From: Alisma plantago-aquatica
Taxonomy: Eukaryota; Streptophyta; Magnoliopsida; Alismatales; Alismataceae
Reading direction: 5' to 3'
DNA length: 64,000 bases
Assembly: GCA_963693085.1 (NCBI GenBank)
Contig: OY856410.1
Coordinates: forward strand, 882,495,335-882,559,334
Part shown: positions 11,082 to 23,572 of the stretch, piece by piece
How the letters are laid out: each line of letters opens with the position of its first letter
Numbering within the stretch: position 1 is the stretch's first letter
Notes under the pieces: generated by a model
Seen by the model: only the letters and a program-made list of their open reading frames with translations
The model's database searches: none
What the model was told of the DNA's origin: nothing
Made by a program: the position numbers and the translations under genes

Positions 11082-13757
11082 CCATAGTATACATGAATAC
11101 AAATAGTGTTGCACGAGATATATCTTTGATAGGTAACAAACTCATAATAAGCACACACAAACATATATTAGTGAAGCAATCATTGGATCATGAATTAGAT
11201 ATAAACTAGGTTTAGTGTAGGTGTTATGTAATTTAAGAATTACTATGAGAAAATAAAGCCAATTTTATTAGACGTGGGTTGCATAAATTAAGTCCTTAAT
11301 AAAAAAAATTCTAAAAAATTTAGGAGGAAAAAACCCACTGAAATGCAAATTTAGCTTATGTTGGATATCAAGAATTCCTACATTTTAGGGAAAATGTCAT
11401 TAAGTTGTCCTAACCATTATACCTTTGTCCCCTTTCCTTCCTAACTTACCTTTTTAAAGTTAGAGTTATTTATTTTGTGAGCTATGATCAAGCCTTATAT
11501 TTAACCATCACATAGAAATGATTTGGATTTAGAAATATTTCAAGTAAAAAATTCAGGGCATTATTATTGCCAATTGTGTATACTACTAGTCGAGAGGGAT
11601 CCAAGTATATATTTTACTCATTTATGAGATCGATTTACATATCTATCATTAAATTTTCTCGAGTGGACAGAAAGTGGCCATGATGTGAGCATTTTGACTT
11701 AGGTGCTTTAATGACTCTAAATAATGAAGGATGTCATAGCTCCAAGCACACTCTAATCACTTTCACAGACCTATCTTAATCTCAAAGAGATGTATATGAT
11801 ACACATGCATAATGGATGAATGTTTTCATATTTCCTTCTAGGACATTGGTGCAATAATGCTGAGGCATATTTAATAAAAATGGGTGTCAAGAGAATTTGG
11901 TAAGATGTGGTGAAGTCATAATGTACTGACAATAAGTTGTAGAAATATATAGATGTATACTACATCAAGAGATTCCATCAATTTGTTTGCTACCCTTATT
12001 CACCACTAGATGTGCTAAATTGATAAGAGGCTTTCATTTAGTATCGTTAAAAGGATGAAAAATATTTATCTAAAGATGACTAATAAAACATAGATTCGGT
12101 CCATCAAAGATGGAATAAGTTGTCGAGTTTAGGTCAATATATTTTACAGTCCAAATATCTCTTGAATATAGTATCATCTAATCACCAAGAACATGTACCC
12201 AAAAACATGATGTCAAGATATCTAGAGTTGTGATGGGGATAAAATAATAAAATGGGGTTTATGTCTTCATGTCGTTGCATCGATGACATGCCAAAAGTTT
12301 GATATATATCATTATTAATCCATAAATACATAATATTAGACCTTGTTGGCCAAAATAAATCAAACAACACTAGCACACACGACCATTCATAAAAGTAATT
12401 AGATGTGCATATAAATATTAAGTTGTTTCTAACATAAATCACACCACTAAGAGTGCTAAATTCAATAGACATATGTATATAGATATATGTGTATAAAGAC
12501 AAACATGATATTAAGGATCACTAAATTTGTAAGACATATTTCAAATGAATATGTATGTCTGATGATAGAATGAAGAATGTTAAGTAACAACTAACCCCTA
12601 ACTTTAAGTGGTAAACCATAAGTCATACATGTTGTATGTCGCACACAATATATTTGACACACTAATCAATCTAATAAGACAATAAATTACTTTGGTGAAG
12701 CATGTGAATTTGTAAGCTAGAGTATAGTATAATGGATGCAGTTAAAACCTAAATTCAATATAGTGAATAATATACATTCATTAATAGGTAACACCTCTCA
12801 TTTAAGTACACTCATAATCTAAATAGTTAAATGATGCAAACTAGTGATCAACTGATTATACATATACGTTACTTCAACTACAATTTTATCTCTTACAACA
12901 TGAAGAACATACCAATTAGAGTTGGTATCCAAATAAATCATTATTCAAAATAAATTGGAAGGTAATATAATTGAAACTTTATTAAAATATGTGAAATCTT
13001 ACATTAAGAGTTGTGTCTGTTAATTTTATCAACTAGTAAAGGAACCTACTTTCAAAATTATAAGGGTTTTATTTTCATTTAAGTAGAATAAAAAGCACAA
13101 GAAAATATGTAGTCACACATTATTGTGGTAATAATGTGATTGGAATCTATTGATGAACCAAAGATTTGGTTGTCACACAGACATTATGGATATCAGTAGG
13201 TGGAGGATCTTCTCAAAGATGTTAGATGGGGTCTAATGAACTAAAGTTTGTATCCTACCTCCATCCAGACCCTACACAACAGTCACAACTCTCTTTCCAT
13301 ATTATGTCCCTCTCCTCTCAGTCTCCTTCTATGATTTTTTTTCTACCAACTTTCTCACATCATCCTAAAATGAATGATTCCTCATAAGAATCCTATCATT
13401 GTTGGGTTTGGAAACCTTGACATTCTGATGTCCTTTCTCAACTTTAATGATTCCCTAACTATAATATTCTATATTGATTAGTTATCAAACACCTCCACAC
13501 CTGAAGCACTTTATTCCCACATTCAACCTTACTCATAGCACATCTATCTTCTTTCACTAATATAGAAGTTTATACCCATGGAGGTCAACTACATTATTCT
13601 TACCTACACATTCATGGCCTAATCCCTAATATGGGAGAAAATTTGGGTCATTGAATCTATCTCAGTTTTCCATTTAGTGTGCATTATAGTAAGGATTTTC
13701 CCAATTATACTAGTCATTGATGATGTGGCTATGTCATATCACTTATGAGCAATTCAC
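11082..13757. other. AT-rich non-coding DNA, no feature recognised
   Basis: Nothing recognisable on either strand: no conserved frame, tRNA or repeat boundary. The longest frame (12182-12502, minus) is of low complexity and unremarkable. Confidence 0.5.
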
Positions 13758-16664
13758 ATTGCAAAAACTTTTGTTGCAAGTTTAGGGCTAACCCATGCAG
13801 ACTAGTTAAATTTTTTATTATCTTACATTTCTTGTGATTCTACAATCCAAATCTTAAGAATATCAATTGATGTCATTGTAAAGCATCTACGATGAGTTTT
13901 CTCTTATTTTTATGCCCTCGACTCCAATACATTTTCTTACAATCACTGATCATGTTTTATTTTTTTGGTTTACACTCTTCTCTAGTTTGCCCTTCCTTCT
14001 ATGTTTCCCTCCCTTCTATTTTGGTTTCTCTCATTCGACCTTCTCCTTCCCTTCCATGTTCCTTACTAGTCATGTTGCAGATACCTAATGATAGGGCTTG
14101 ATATTTAAATATGAAGTAGTGTTAAGGGTTGTTATTCAATATTGTCATGGATAATTTCAATATTTTCCTTTTTTGTGTTTTTTTACTCACAATGATGTGG
14201 GTAGAATCAAATGAATCCCTTATGGGTCATGAAAGGGATCGAAACTCGCATATTTATTCTACTTTTACCCCTACATGGATTTTTGTTTTTTCTTATTAAC
14301 TAGTTTTCTAAATCATGTTTTAACAACTAAACCATAATAAATAAAATAGTGCTACGAAAAGTATGCACATATGAGGGAAATCATGTGATAACTAAAGTAA
14401 ATTATTATGTAAGTTATGTAACTTTTAGTGAACACTAATGTAAATACACAATGGAAAATATATTAATATACAACATTCTGAAGTTGATAATCATTATGTT
14501 GTTTCTCTTGATATATTTATTTATTTACTCCACATAGTATGTTATGCTTTACAATTAAGGTAAAATACAATTATCACCTTTTAGTGTTTTCTTTTTCATT
14601 TTCCTTTTTGATCATGTTGTGATTTTCAATCTATATGTACTAGGTTGGAAATCTTAAATTTGTCTTGTATCCTTCCTTATGTTCTTTTTTTAACCAAAAT
14701 TTGCCCCAAAATATCATTATTCTTCTTGAACGTGTTCATATTTCTCACTATATCAAGTCTTTACCTTGGTGTCGGTTCAAGATCTCTTGAAACCCTATTA
14801 TATACCAATTGACTATTTTGTGAGACATTATCCCTAGGTTAGTGCCTTATTATGCTTTAATACCAATAAATGTTCTAACTTGTATTGTTATATATCATTA
14901 TCTATAAACCTTAATTTAAGTGATTAAACCATTAATGCACAAAGTGAAACCCTAATTATGCATGCTTACTTTTTATTTAGTCTTATAACTTGATATGTTG
15001 ATGTTTCTAGATAAGTACCCAATCTAAACCCTAATTTATACAAGAACCCTAAAAACATGGAGTTTAATTTTTAGTTCATTGATGTGACTGTTGATCGATG
15101 TATATGTATACATTTCTTTCACATGTTGACATGTGTGGCTAGCAATGTCAAGGTTGGAAGCTATATTTCTACATAATTGGGTTGGTGTCAGTTATGTCGG
15201 TGTTACTTGTAATATGACGTTATTTTTTCCTTGGGTTGGATGTGAGAGGTGATCATAGGTTGTGCTAGGGTTATTTTATCACAAGTTTTGAGTTAGATCC
15301 TTATTTAGGGTTGGTCTGAGTCTAGACAAATTTTGGGAGAGTTTGGAAGAGCTTGCCATGACCATGGACAAATACCATTTGACTTACCTAAAAGCGTAGA
15401 TTGGCCCTTAGAACTGGTGACAGTTGGCATTGGTCAGTAGATAAATTGTACTATGAGTAGTTGAGTCTACAAGTCAGACTAACTTCTTATAAGTTGTACC
15501 AACCTTTAGGGGTTGTAGATGTGACCTATAAGTCTTTGGTATCTGAACTCATTTCATTGGTGACTAAACTCGATTCGTTGGTGACCTAGGTCACAAATTG
15601 AGGGTCGCTGGTAGCCCGACATGGTTTGGAGGCAACAGGGCATCAAGGTTTCTAGTGGGATAATTTGTAAGAAATCAGTTAAACTGTAAAGGTTGAATAT
15701 AGTTTTCAATAATTCATGCGACTCATTGAATTAGTAGATGGAGTTTTGTCTAGGATAGTTACGTCCTTTTCTACATGCCATATTCTCTGGTATAGATCCA
15801 TCTTATAGTCTTTTAACCCTTAGATATTCTAGTGGTCGTCTGAAGTGTGATTTGTTAGCGTCCATAACTTTATTCCCTACTTGGATCTTAGTGGATCTTG
15901 TTCTTGGGTGCCTAGGTCTATTTTGAGGTGGTCTACCTATTCTTTGTTGTTTCTTCTTCTTCTTCTTTCTCTCCTTCTTAGTTTTGTGGTTGGCATCGAG
16001 TATTTTTGGTCTAGGGTTGACTAATTCATTTGGTTCTTCATCCCCTTCTTACTTTTTTTTTGCATCTTTGACCTAGTTGGAGTTGGCAGAGCTATTACTA
16101 GTGTGGTTTAGATATATCTGAGAAAATAATGGAATGTTCGTTGGTTATGTCTATTCAAAACAAAAAGAAATAACATATTCCTTAAGTCTTTTTGGGGGGT
16201 TTGAAGATCAAATATGAATGATATAGGTGTTTGAGGGATGGATGATCGTCAAATTGAGGGAAAAAGGTGCCCGCCTTGCTTCTTGGGAGCTAGCCTCTCT
16301 AATAGGTTGCAACCAAGTTTAAACCCAGACTGATGGGTCATTCAAATTGTGGAAAAGAGGCTATTTATGTAGGGGATAGGGGGTCTGATGTGCAAGATTT
16401 ATATAGTCTTTCTGCCTACTCTTGCATGCATTTTCAATCCATTTTCTATGTCAAGTTGCCTCTAATCATTCTAGATTTTTCACTTTTTATTATCTTCACT
16501 TGGTTCATCATTTTTTATCGTAGGTACAATATTTTGACACTAAATGAAAATGATTTGATCACAATTCAACCTTCTTCATATTCCCCAATCTTGAAGCAAT
16601 TCTTGAAGATTCTGACATAAACATAATGTGTGGTTCAACCATCACGACGTGTCAATAACACGAG
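13758..16664 (+). repeat. Tandem duplication, copy A (2.9 kb)
   Basis: First of two adjacent, highly similar direct copies. It begins ATTGCAAAAACTTTTGTTGC and runs through the same landmarks as copy B: a GATCGATGTATATGTATAC stretch, a TTCTTCTTCTTC run, and a block AAGGTGCCCGCCTTGCTTC. It ends at CACGACGTGTCAATAACACG. No coding function is recognised; a short frame near 16333 is shared with copy B and looks incidental. Confidence 0.9.
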
Positions 16665-19575
16665 ATTGCAAAAACTTTTGTTGCAAGTTTAGGGTTAACC
16701 CATGAAGACTAGTTAAATTGTTTGTTATCTTACATTTCTTGTGATTCTACAATCCAAATCTTAAGAATATCAATTGTGTCATTGTAAAGCATCTGCGGTG
16801 AGTTTTCTCTTATTTTTATGCCCTCAACTCCAATACGTTTTCTTACAATCACTGATCATGTTTTGATTTTTTGGTTTACGCTCTTCTCTAGTTTTCCCTT
16901 CCTTCTATGTTTCCCTCCCTTCTATTTTGGTTTCTCTCATTTGACCTTCTCCATCCCTTCCATGTTCCTTACTAGTCATGTTGCATACACCTAATGATAG
17001 GGCTTGATATTTAAATATGAAGTAGTATTAAGGGTTGTTATTCAATATTGTCATGGATAATTTCAATAGTTTCCTTTTTGTGTTTTTTTACTCACAATGA
17101 TGTCAGTAGAATCAAATGAATCCCTTATGGGGCATGAAAGGGATCGAAACTCACATCTTTATTCTACTTTTATCCCAACATGGATTTTTGTTTTTTCTTA
17201 TTAAATAGTTTTCTAAATCGTGTTTTAACAACTAAACCATAATAAATAAAATAGAGCTACGAAAAGTATGCACGTCTGAGGGAAATCATGTAATAACTAA
17301 AGTAAAATATTATGTAAGTTATGTAACTTTTAGTGAACACTAATGTAAATACACGATGGAAAATATATTAATATACAACTTGCTGAAGTTGATAATCATT
17401 ATGTTGTTTCTTTTGTTATATTTATTTATTTACTCTACATAGTATGTTATGTTTTACAATTAAGGTAAAATACAATTATCACCTTTTAGTGTTTTCTTTT
17501 TCATTTTCTTTTTTGATCATGTTGTGATTTTCCATCTATATGTACTAGGTTGGAAATCTTAAATTTTATCTTGCATCCTTCCTTATGTTCTTTTTTTTTA
17601 AACCAAAATTTGCCCCAAAATATCATTATTCTTCTTGAACGTGTTCATATTTCTCACTATATGAAGTCTTTGCCTTGGTGTCGGTTCAAGATCTCTTGAA
17701 ACCCTATTATATACCAGTTGACTATTTTGTGAGACATTATCCCTAGGTTAGTGCCTTATTATTCTTTAATACTAATAAATGTTCTAACTTGTATTGTTAT
17801 ATATCATTATATATAAACCATAATTTAAAATGATTAAACCATTAGTGCACAAAGTGAAACCCTAATTATGCATGCTTACTTTTTATTTAGTCTTATAACC
17901 CGATATGTTGATGTTTCTAGATAAGTACCCAATCTAAACCCTAACTTGTACAAGAACCCTAAAAACATGGAGTTTAATTTTTAGTTCATTGATGTGACTG
18001 TTGATCGATGTATATGTATACATTTCTTTCACATGTTGACATGTGTGGCTAGCAATGTCAAGGTTGGAAGCTATATTTCTACATAATTGGGTTGGTGTCA
18101 GTTATGTCGGTGTTTCTTGTAATATGACGTTATTTTTTCCTTGGTTTGGGTGCGAGAGGTGAGCATAGGTTGTGTTAGGGTTATTTTATCACAAGTTTTG
18201 AGTTAGATCCTTATTTAGGATTGGACCGAGTCTAGAAAAATTTTGGGAGAGTTTGGAAGAGATTGTTATGATCATGGACGAATACCATTTGACTTACTCA
18301 AAAGCGTAGATTGGCCCTTAGAACTAGTGACAATTGGCATTGGTCAGTAGATAAATTGTACTATGAGTAAGTTGAGTCTACAAGTCAGACTAACTTCTTA
18401 TAAGTTGTACCAACCTTTAGGGGTCATAGATGTGACCTATAAGTCTTTGGTATTTGAACTCATTTCATTGGTGACTAGACTCGATTCGTTGGTGACCTAG
18501 GTCACAAACTGAGGGTCGTTGGTAGCCCGACATGGTTTGGAGGCAACAGGGCATCAAGGTTTCTAGTGGGATAATTTGTAAGAAATCAGTTAACCTACAA
18601 AGGTTGAATATAGTTTTCAATCATTCATGCGACTCATTGAATTAGTAGATGGAGTTTTGTTTGGGATAGTTACGTCCTTTTCTGCATTCCATATTCCCTT
18701 CTATAGATCCATCTTATAGTCTTTTAACCCTTAGATATTCTAGTGGTCGTCTGAAGTGTGATTTGTTAGGGTCCATAACTTTATTCCCTACTTGGATCTT
18801 AGTGGATCTTGTTCTTGGGTGCCTAGGTCTATTTTGAGGTGGTCTACCTATTCTTTGTTGTTTCTTCTTCTTCGTCTTTCTCTCGTTCTTAGTTTCTTGG
18901 TTGTCATGGAGTATTTTTGGTCTAGGGCTGACTAATTCATCTGGTTCTTCTTTCCCTTCTTACTTTTTTTTGCATCTTTGACCTAGTTGGAGTTGGCAGA
19001 GCTATAAATAGTGTGGTTTAGATAAATCTGAGAAAATAATGGAATGTTCATTGGTTATGTCTATTCAAAACAAAAAGAAATAACATATTCCTTAAGTGTT
19101 TTTGGGGGGTTTGAAGATCAAATATGAATGATCTAGGTGTTTAAGGGATGGATGATCATCAAATTGAGGGAAAAAGGTGCCCGCCTTGCTTCTTGGGAGC
19201 TAGCATCTCTAATAGGTTGCAACCAAGTCTAAACCCAGACTGATGGGTCCTTCAAATGGTGGCAAAGAGGCTATTTATGTAAGGGATAGGGGGTCTGATG
19301 TGCAAGATTTATATAGTCTTTCTGCCTACTCTTGCATGCATTTTCAATCCATTTTCTGCCTCAAGTTGCCTCTAGTCATGCTAGATTTTTCACTTTTTAT
19401 TATCTTCACTTGCTCCATAATTTTTTATCATAGGTACAATATTTTGATACTAAAATGAAAATTATTTGATCACAATTCAACCTTCTTCGTATTCCCCAAT
19501 CTTGAAGCAATTTTTGAAGATTCTGACATAAACATAATGTGTGGTTAAACCATCACGAGGTGTTAATAGCACGAG
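16665..19575 (+). repeat. Tandem duplication, copy B (2.9 kb)
   Basis: Second copy of the unit at 13758, with scattered substitutions and small indels throughout, so the event is not recent. The hexamer ATTGCA is present at 13758-13763, at the junction 16665-16670 and at the far end 19576-19581, marking the breakpoints. The unit ends in the same ACACGACGTGT-like words that continue into the next 360 bp. Confidence 0.9.
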
Positions 19576-19932
19576 ATTGCACATTCTATGGGAAAATATA
19601 AACATGATGTGTTTTCCAACCAACACTGCATGTCTCCTCAGATATAGCGAACTTCGAAAACATTGAAATCTACATACATGGTATGTTGGCCAACCAATAT
19701 GGTATATACGCTAATTTCAAAAAATCACCAAGTCCCCTGATTTGCAGCAACATGTCGTGTCGGCCAACTAACACGACATGTCTCCTCAATTTGGAAGGAG
19801 TCCAGGATCATTGAAACACAATAACACGATGTGTCAGTATCTATACATGTCGTGTTCACTCACTTTAGAACTGCCTAGGTTTTCCTGACTTCCAACAACA
19901 CGACGTGTGAGTCATTCGACACATAGTGTCAT
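19549..19932. repeat. Array of ACACGACRTGTC-type palindromic words
   Basis: About ten degenerate copies: CACGAGGTGT near 19554, AACATGATGTG near 19600, CACTGCATGTC near 19624, ACATGTCGTGTCGG near 19751, AACACGACATGTC near 19772, AACACGATGTGTC near 19822, ACATGTCGTGTTC near 19845, AACACGACGTGTGAG near 19901, CACATAGTGTC near 19920. The same word occurs in the LTR at 49466-50982. Flanking text between copies is not repeated. The array is interrupted by LTR1 at 19933. Confidence 0.7.
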
Positions 19933-21322
19933 TGTAACACCCCTGACTTGGTTTATGTACTAACCCTAGGTGTTTTGTTTAATAAAGATAATTATAAGCT
20001 TTCTCTTATCTTTTGAAAAGTAATTAAGGCTTTTGAGGAACTTATATTTCAATTTCAGTCCCTTTTGAATAATATTGAAACATTGTTTTGTTAATTTTGG
20101 ACTAAAGTGCAAATTACCCAAGTTGAGGGGTTAACTTGCAAATTACACATGATAAGATGTTCCTCTGATGTTGATACATCATAAGAATGAATGTGATGTA
20201 GTGGTATGGTTTCCACAAGTTTGGGCACCAAGATAAAGCTTGTGAAGCAATTCTTGTGCATTAAATAGTTTTGGTGTAATGTGCAATTTACCCAAACCTA
20301 GGGTTCAACATGAAAAATACCACCTATAGAGGGTCTCTCATGTTTATTGGTATCAAGTAGAGCAAAGAAAATGAGAGGGGTGCCTCAATTGAATTATCAT
20401 GGAGGAGAGAGAATCATGACATTAATATAATCAAGATTTAAGCATATATGGGACTTTAATTTAATTTAATGCAAAAAGAAATAAATTAATTAAGGAGCCC
20501 TTCAACCAAAAGTTGAAGGATGTGTTTTCAATAGATTTGGATGAGTTTGTACCTTTCTATGGCACAAAAAGATCTTGTTTGAGTGGAAGCCACTCACATT
20601 ATTATAATAAAAAGTAATATCCACTAAAAGGATGGATATTAATATAAAACTCTTTAAGGTGCTTAATTTCTTTTCCATTAATATTTGGATAATGGAGAGG
20701 TTTTGCAAGAACATGAAGATGGATTCGTGGCCAAGAAATTGAGGGGGATTTGATGGAAATTATTTTGGAATTAAAAGAAAATAATCCATTTTCTCTTTCC
20801 TTGAAAATCCCTTATACATGTTCTTTTTCCAATACACATAAGGACTTTTCCTTAGTTTTTCTCTTATCACTTTGCTTTGGCCGACCAATGAAGAGCTCAA
20901 GAGAAGGAGAAGGACGAACACAACCTGTTGGTAAGGCTTTGATCATCTTCTACCTCGTATTCATGGTGGAAACCCTAAAGCAATGCTTGATTCTTGGTTT
21001 TCTTCACCTGATTTCCAATTCTAGCCATCTTTTTCATCCAATAGCTCAAGAACGGATCTTGGGCAGTTGCTGGAACTCCATCCACCATTAGATCCGTGGA
21101 TCTTGGAGCTTGGAGATCAGATATGAGGCGGGTTTTATAACTTTAACCCTTAAACATTGATATTGCATCAAGTTCTCTATGATTTGTTGGTTATTTTCTT
21201 CTATTTCCAACTCTTTTGATGCATTGCTGCAATTTCCATAAAAAACGGTTGCTGTTCTTGGATGCACGAAGGAAGATGATTATGAAATCATATTGACACG
21301 TTTCCCAAGAAAATTATTAGGT

Positions 21323-22836
21323 CAAACGGTTTGCATAAGTTGCTCAAACGGTTTTCCAAACTGTTTGGGAGCAAACGGTTTCAAACCGTTTGAGATGAAA
21401 CAGTTTCACCAAACTGCATGAGGGCAAACGGTTTCAGACCATTTGGAGGTGTTGACCATTTGGGAATTTTTTGCTAATAATTTTGGTTATTGATCCAATA
21501 AATATAATTTACTAGTTCCAATTGGTTCATGAGTTGAAGGTCAATCAATCACCAAAACCCTAATCGGGTTGAGTGCTGATTTCATAATTGATTGAGTTTG
21601 AAACTTGGTTTGATTGACCCAAACGGTTTCAAAACCATTTGGGGATCACCAAAACGGTCTCAAGACCATTTGGGGGTCACCCAAGACCGTTTGGATTTCT
21701 AGGGTTGGATATGGTTAAGTGGTTGAAGATCCAAAGATATGGTATTAACCCTAATCGGCTAAGTGTTGATTTTGCAATGGAATGAGTTGATGTTTTGGGT
21801 TGATGGACCCAAACGGTCTCAAGACCATTTGGTGATCACCCAAGACCGTTTGAATGTCTAGGGTTAAGTATGGTTGAGCAATTTAAGGTCCAAAGATATT
21901 AAGTTGATGTACAATCAATTCTAATTTGGTGACCAATCCTAGGATCCAAACCTTAATTGAATGACATGGTTGATGATGATGTGATGGGAAAACGGTCTCA
22001 AGACCGTTTGGAGGTCATCCAAACGATCCCAAGACCGTTTGGGGGTCACCCAAGACCGTTTGGAGGTCTAGGGTTGACTATAGTTAGGTGTTTGAAGATC
22101 TAAAGGTACTAAGTTGAAGTGCAATCAATTGCTGATTTGGTGAGCAATCCAATGAACCAAACCCTAATTTGTTGACTTGGATTTTGATGTGTACATTGGA
22201 AAATGGTCTCAAGATCATTTGGAGGTCATCCAAACGACCTCAAGACCGTTTGGGCTCAAGTCATGTTCAATTTGGATGAAGGTTCAATGGTTTCAAAGTT
22301 ACCAATCTCACATTGATTAATGTTGAAGGATCATCGATTCCAAACCCTAATCCAATTGATTCAAACCCTAATTGATGATTAATTGAGGGTCAATTGAGGG
22401 TCAAATCAGTTGAAGTTTGACCTATTCAACTCAATTGAAGTATGGTTATTGGTCCAATTGATGATCGGTTACATGAATTCAATGGTGGAAGGAACCAACA
22501 TTGGAAACCCTAATTCAATTTGACTTGTTGAGACTATTTTTGGTCCTTGCGGTTTTGAGGAGGTTTGGACCAAACGGTCTCAAGACCGTTTGGGACCAAA
22601 CGGTCTCAAGACCGTTTGGGACCAAACGATCCCAAACCGTTTAGGTTCATGCGGTAACCAAACTGATTGAGTTCATGCGGTTTCAAAAGTCAAGTTTGGG
22701 CAAACGGTCTTCACCACCTACTTTACTAAACGGTTTCAAGGTGGTACTTTAGCAAAATGTTTCATTGGTTGCTCAAGACCGTTTGAGGTCTGATTTGGTC
22801 AAGACCGTTTGGGGTCTATAAGGCCAAGATTGTTTA
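21323..22836. repeat. Array of AAACGGTCT/AGACCGTTT inverted-repeat words in LTR1
   Basis: More than twenty loci in 1.5 kb carry one or both arms of an inverted repeat, CCAAACGGTCT then AGACCGTTTGG, usually separated by CA. Near-perfect examples lie near 21992, 22572 and 22598; half or mutated versions such as CAAACGATCCC, AACGACCTC, CAAACGGTTT and ACCATTTGG fill the rest. Most changes fit C-to-T decay. The text between copies (recurrent AGGTCTAGGGTTG and CCTAATTG phrases) repeats more loosely. Confidence 0.9.
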
Positions 22837-23185
22837 GTAGATAATTAACTAAAACTACATGGGTACTTAAAGTGGTTAAAGGACAAAGTGATTAGTTGAC
22901 TAATACATGATGTAATCAAAGATGATTATAGTAATTACATCTTAATGGGATGAGGTGATTAATACCCTTTGAATAATTAAGCCTTAATTGTCATGGTGAC
23001 AATGACATAACCCATGATGTCAATTCTTCCTCAAGAGTGAGTTGACTTAACCTAATCAAGACTGAAGCATACATCATCTTTCGAAGATGAAAGAGAAGAT
23101 TGCCTACATGGATGCTAATTAAGTAATGGACTTCTAATATGAATGAATGTCTAATTAGGGTATGATCCTTCATAGTGGGATCATG

Positions 23186-23572
23186 AAACCCTAATTATGA
23201 TGGTTGATGAATCATAACCCTAATTGAGGGCATTGATAGGTAAAATCATAATACATGATGATGGTATGATCTTAATTCATAATGATGACATGATAAACCC
23301 TAATTTAGGGTACTTTGATGATCACTCCTACTTGGAATGAATAGTAAACCCTAATTGTGGGTTATTGAACTTAAACCATGATCAAGGGTGATGCAATGTG
23401 AATAGTAAACCCTAATTCCTAATAAGGTAAATGGAAGTGTGAAACCCTAATTCTGGGTTATATTATATAGTATGAGAGATCTAAGGCTGGATAATGAAAT
23501 GATGAGTCATTTATCCTATTTGAGCTAAGGGGATGATTAACCCTATTCGAAATGAAAAGGGAAACCCTAACT
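23186..23572. repeat. Telobox-like AAACCCTAA cluster in LTR1
   Basis: Six exact AAACCCTAA motifs plus a TAACCCTAA occur in about 390 bp, several followed after a few bases by the inverted half (ACCCTAATTTAGGGT, CCCTAATTGTGGGTT, CCCTAATTCTGGGTT). Further copies continue upstream to about 22330. This is the plant telomere unit but scattered, not a head-to-tail array. Confidence 0.75.

Noticed and set aside
16333..16620. Small gene (95 codons) with a partner at 19243
   Set aside because: The frame is shortened in the second copy and changes do not look synonymous; it is part of the duplicated non-coding unit.
13758..19575. The two 2.9-kb copies as LTRs of one element
   Set aside because: They abut directly with no interior, do not begin TG or end CA, and share a microhomology at all three breakpoints.
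20750..21091. Frame in LTR1 repeated in LTR2 as a possible LTR-encoded protein
   Set aside because: Start and end differ between copies (113 versus 139 codons), with frame-altering indels and no family resemblance.
21323..22836. CRISPR-like array of palindromic repeats
   Set aside because: Spacing and spacer length are irregular, repeats are degenerate, and the array lies in a plant LTR with no cas genes; CRISPR does not occur in plant nuclear DNA.
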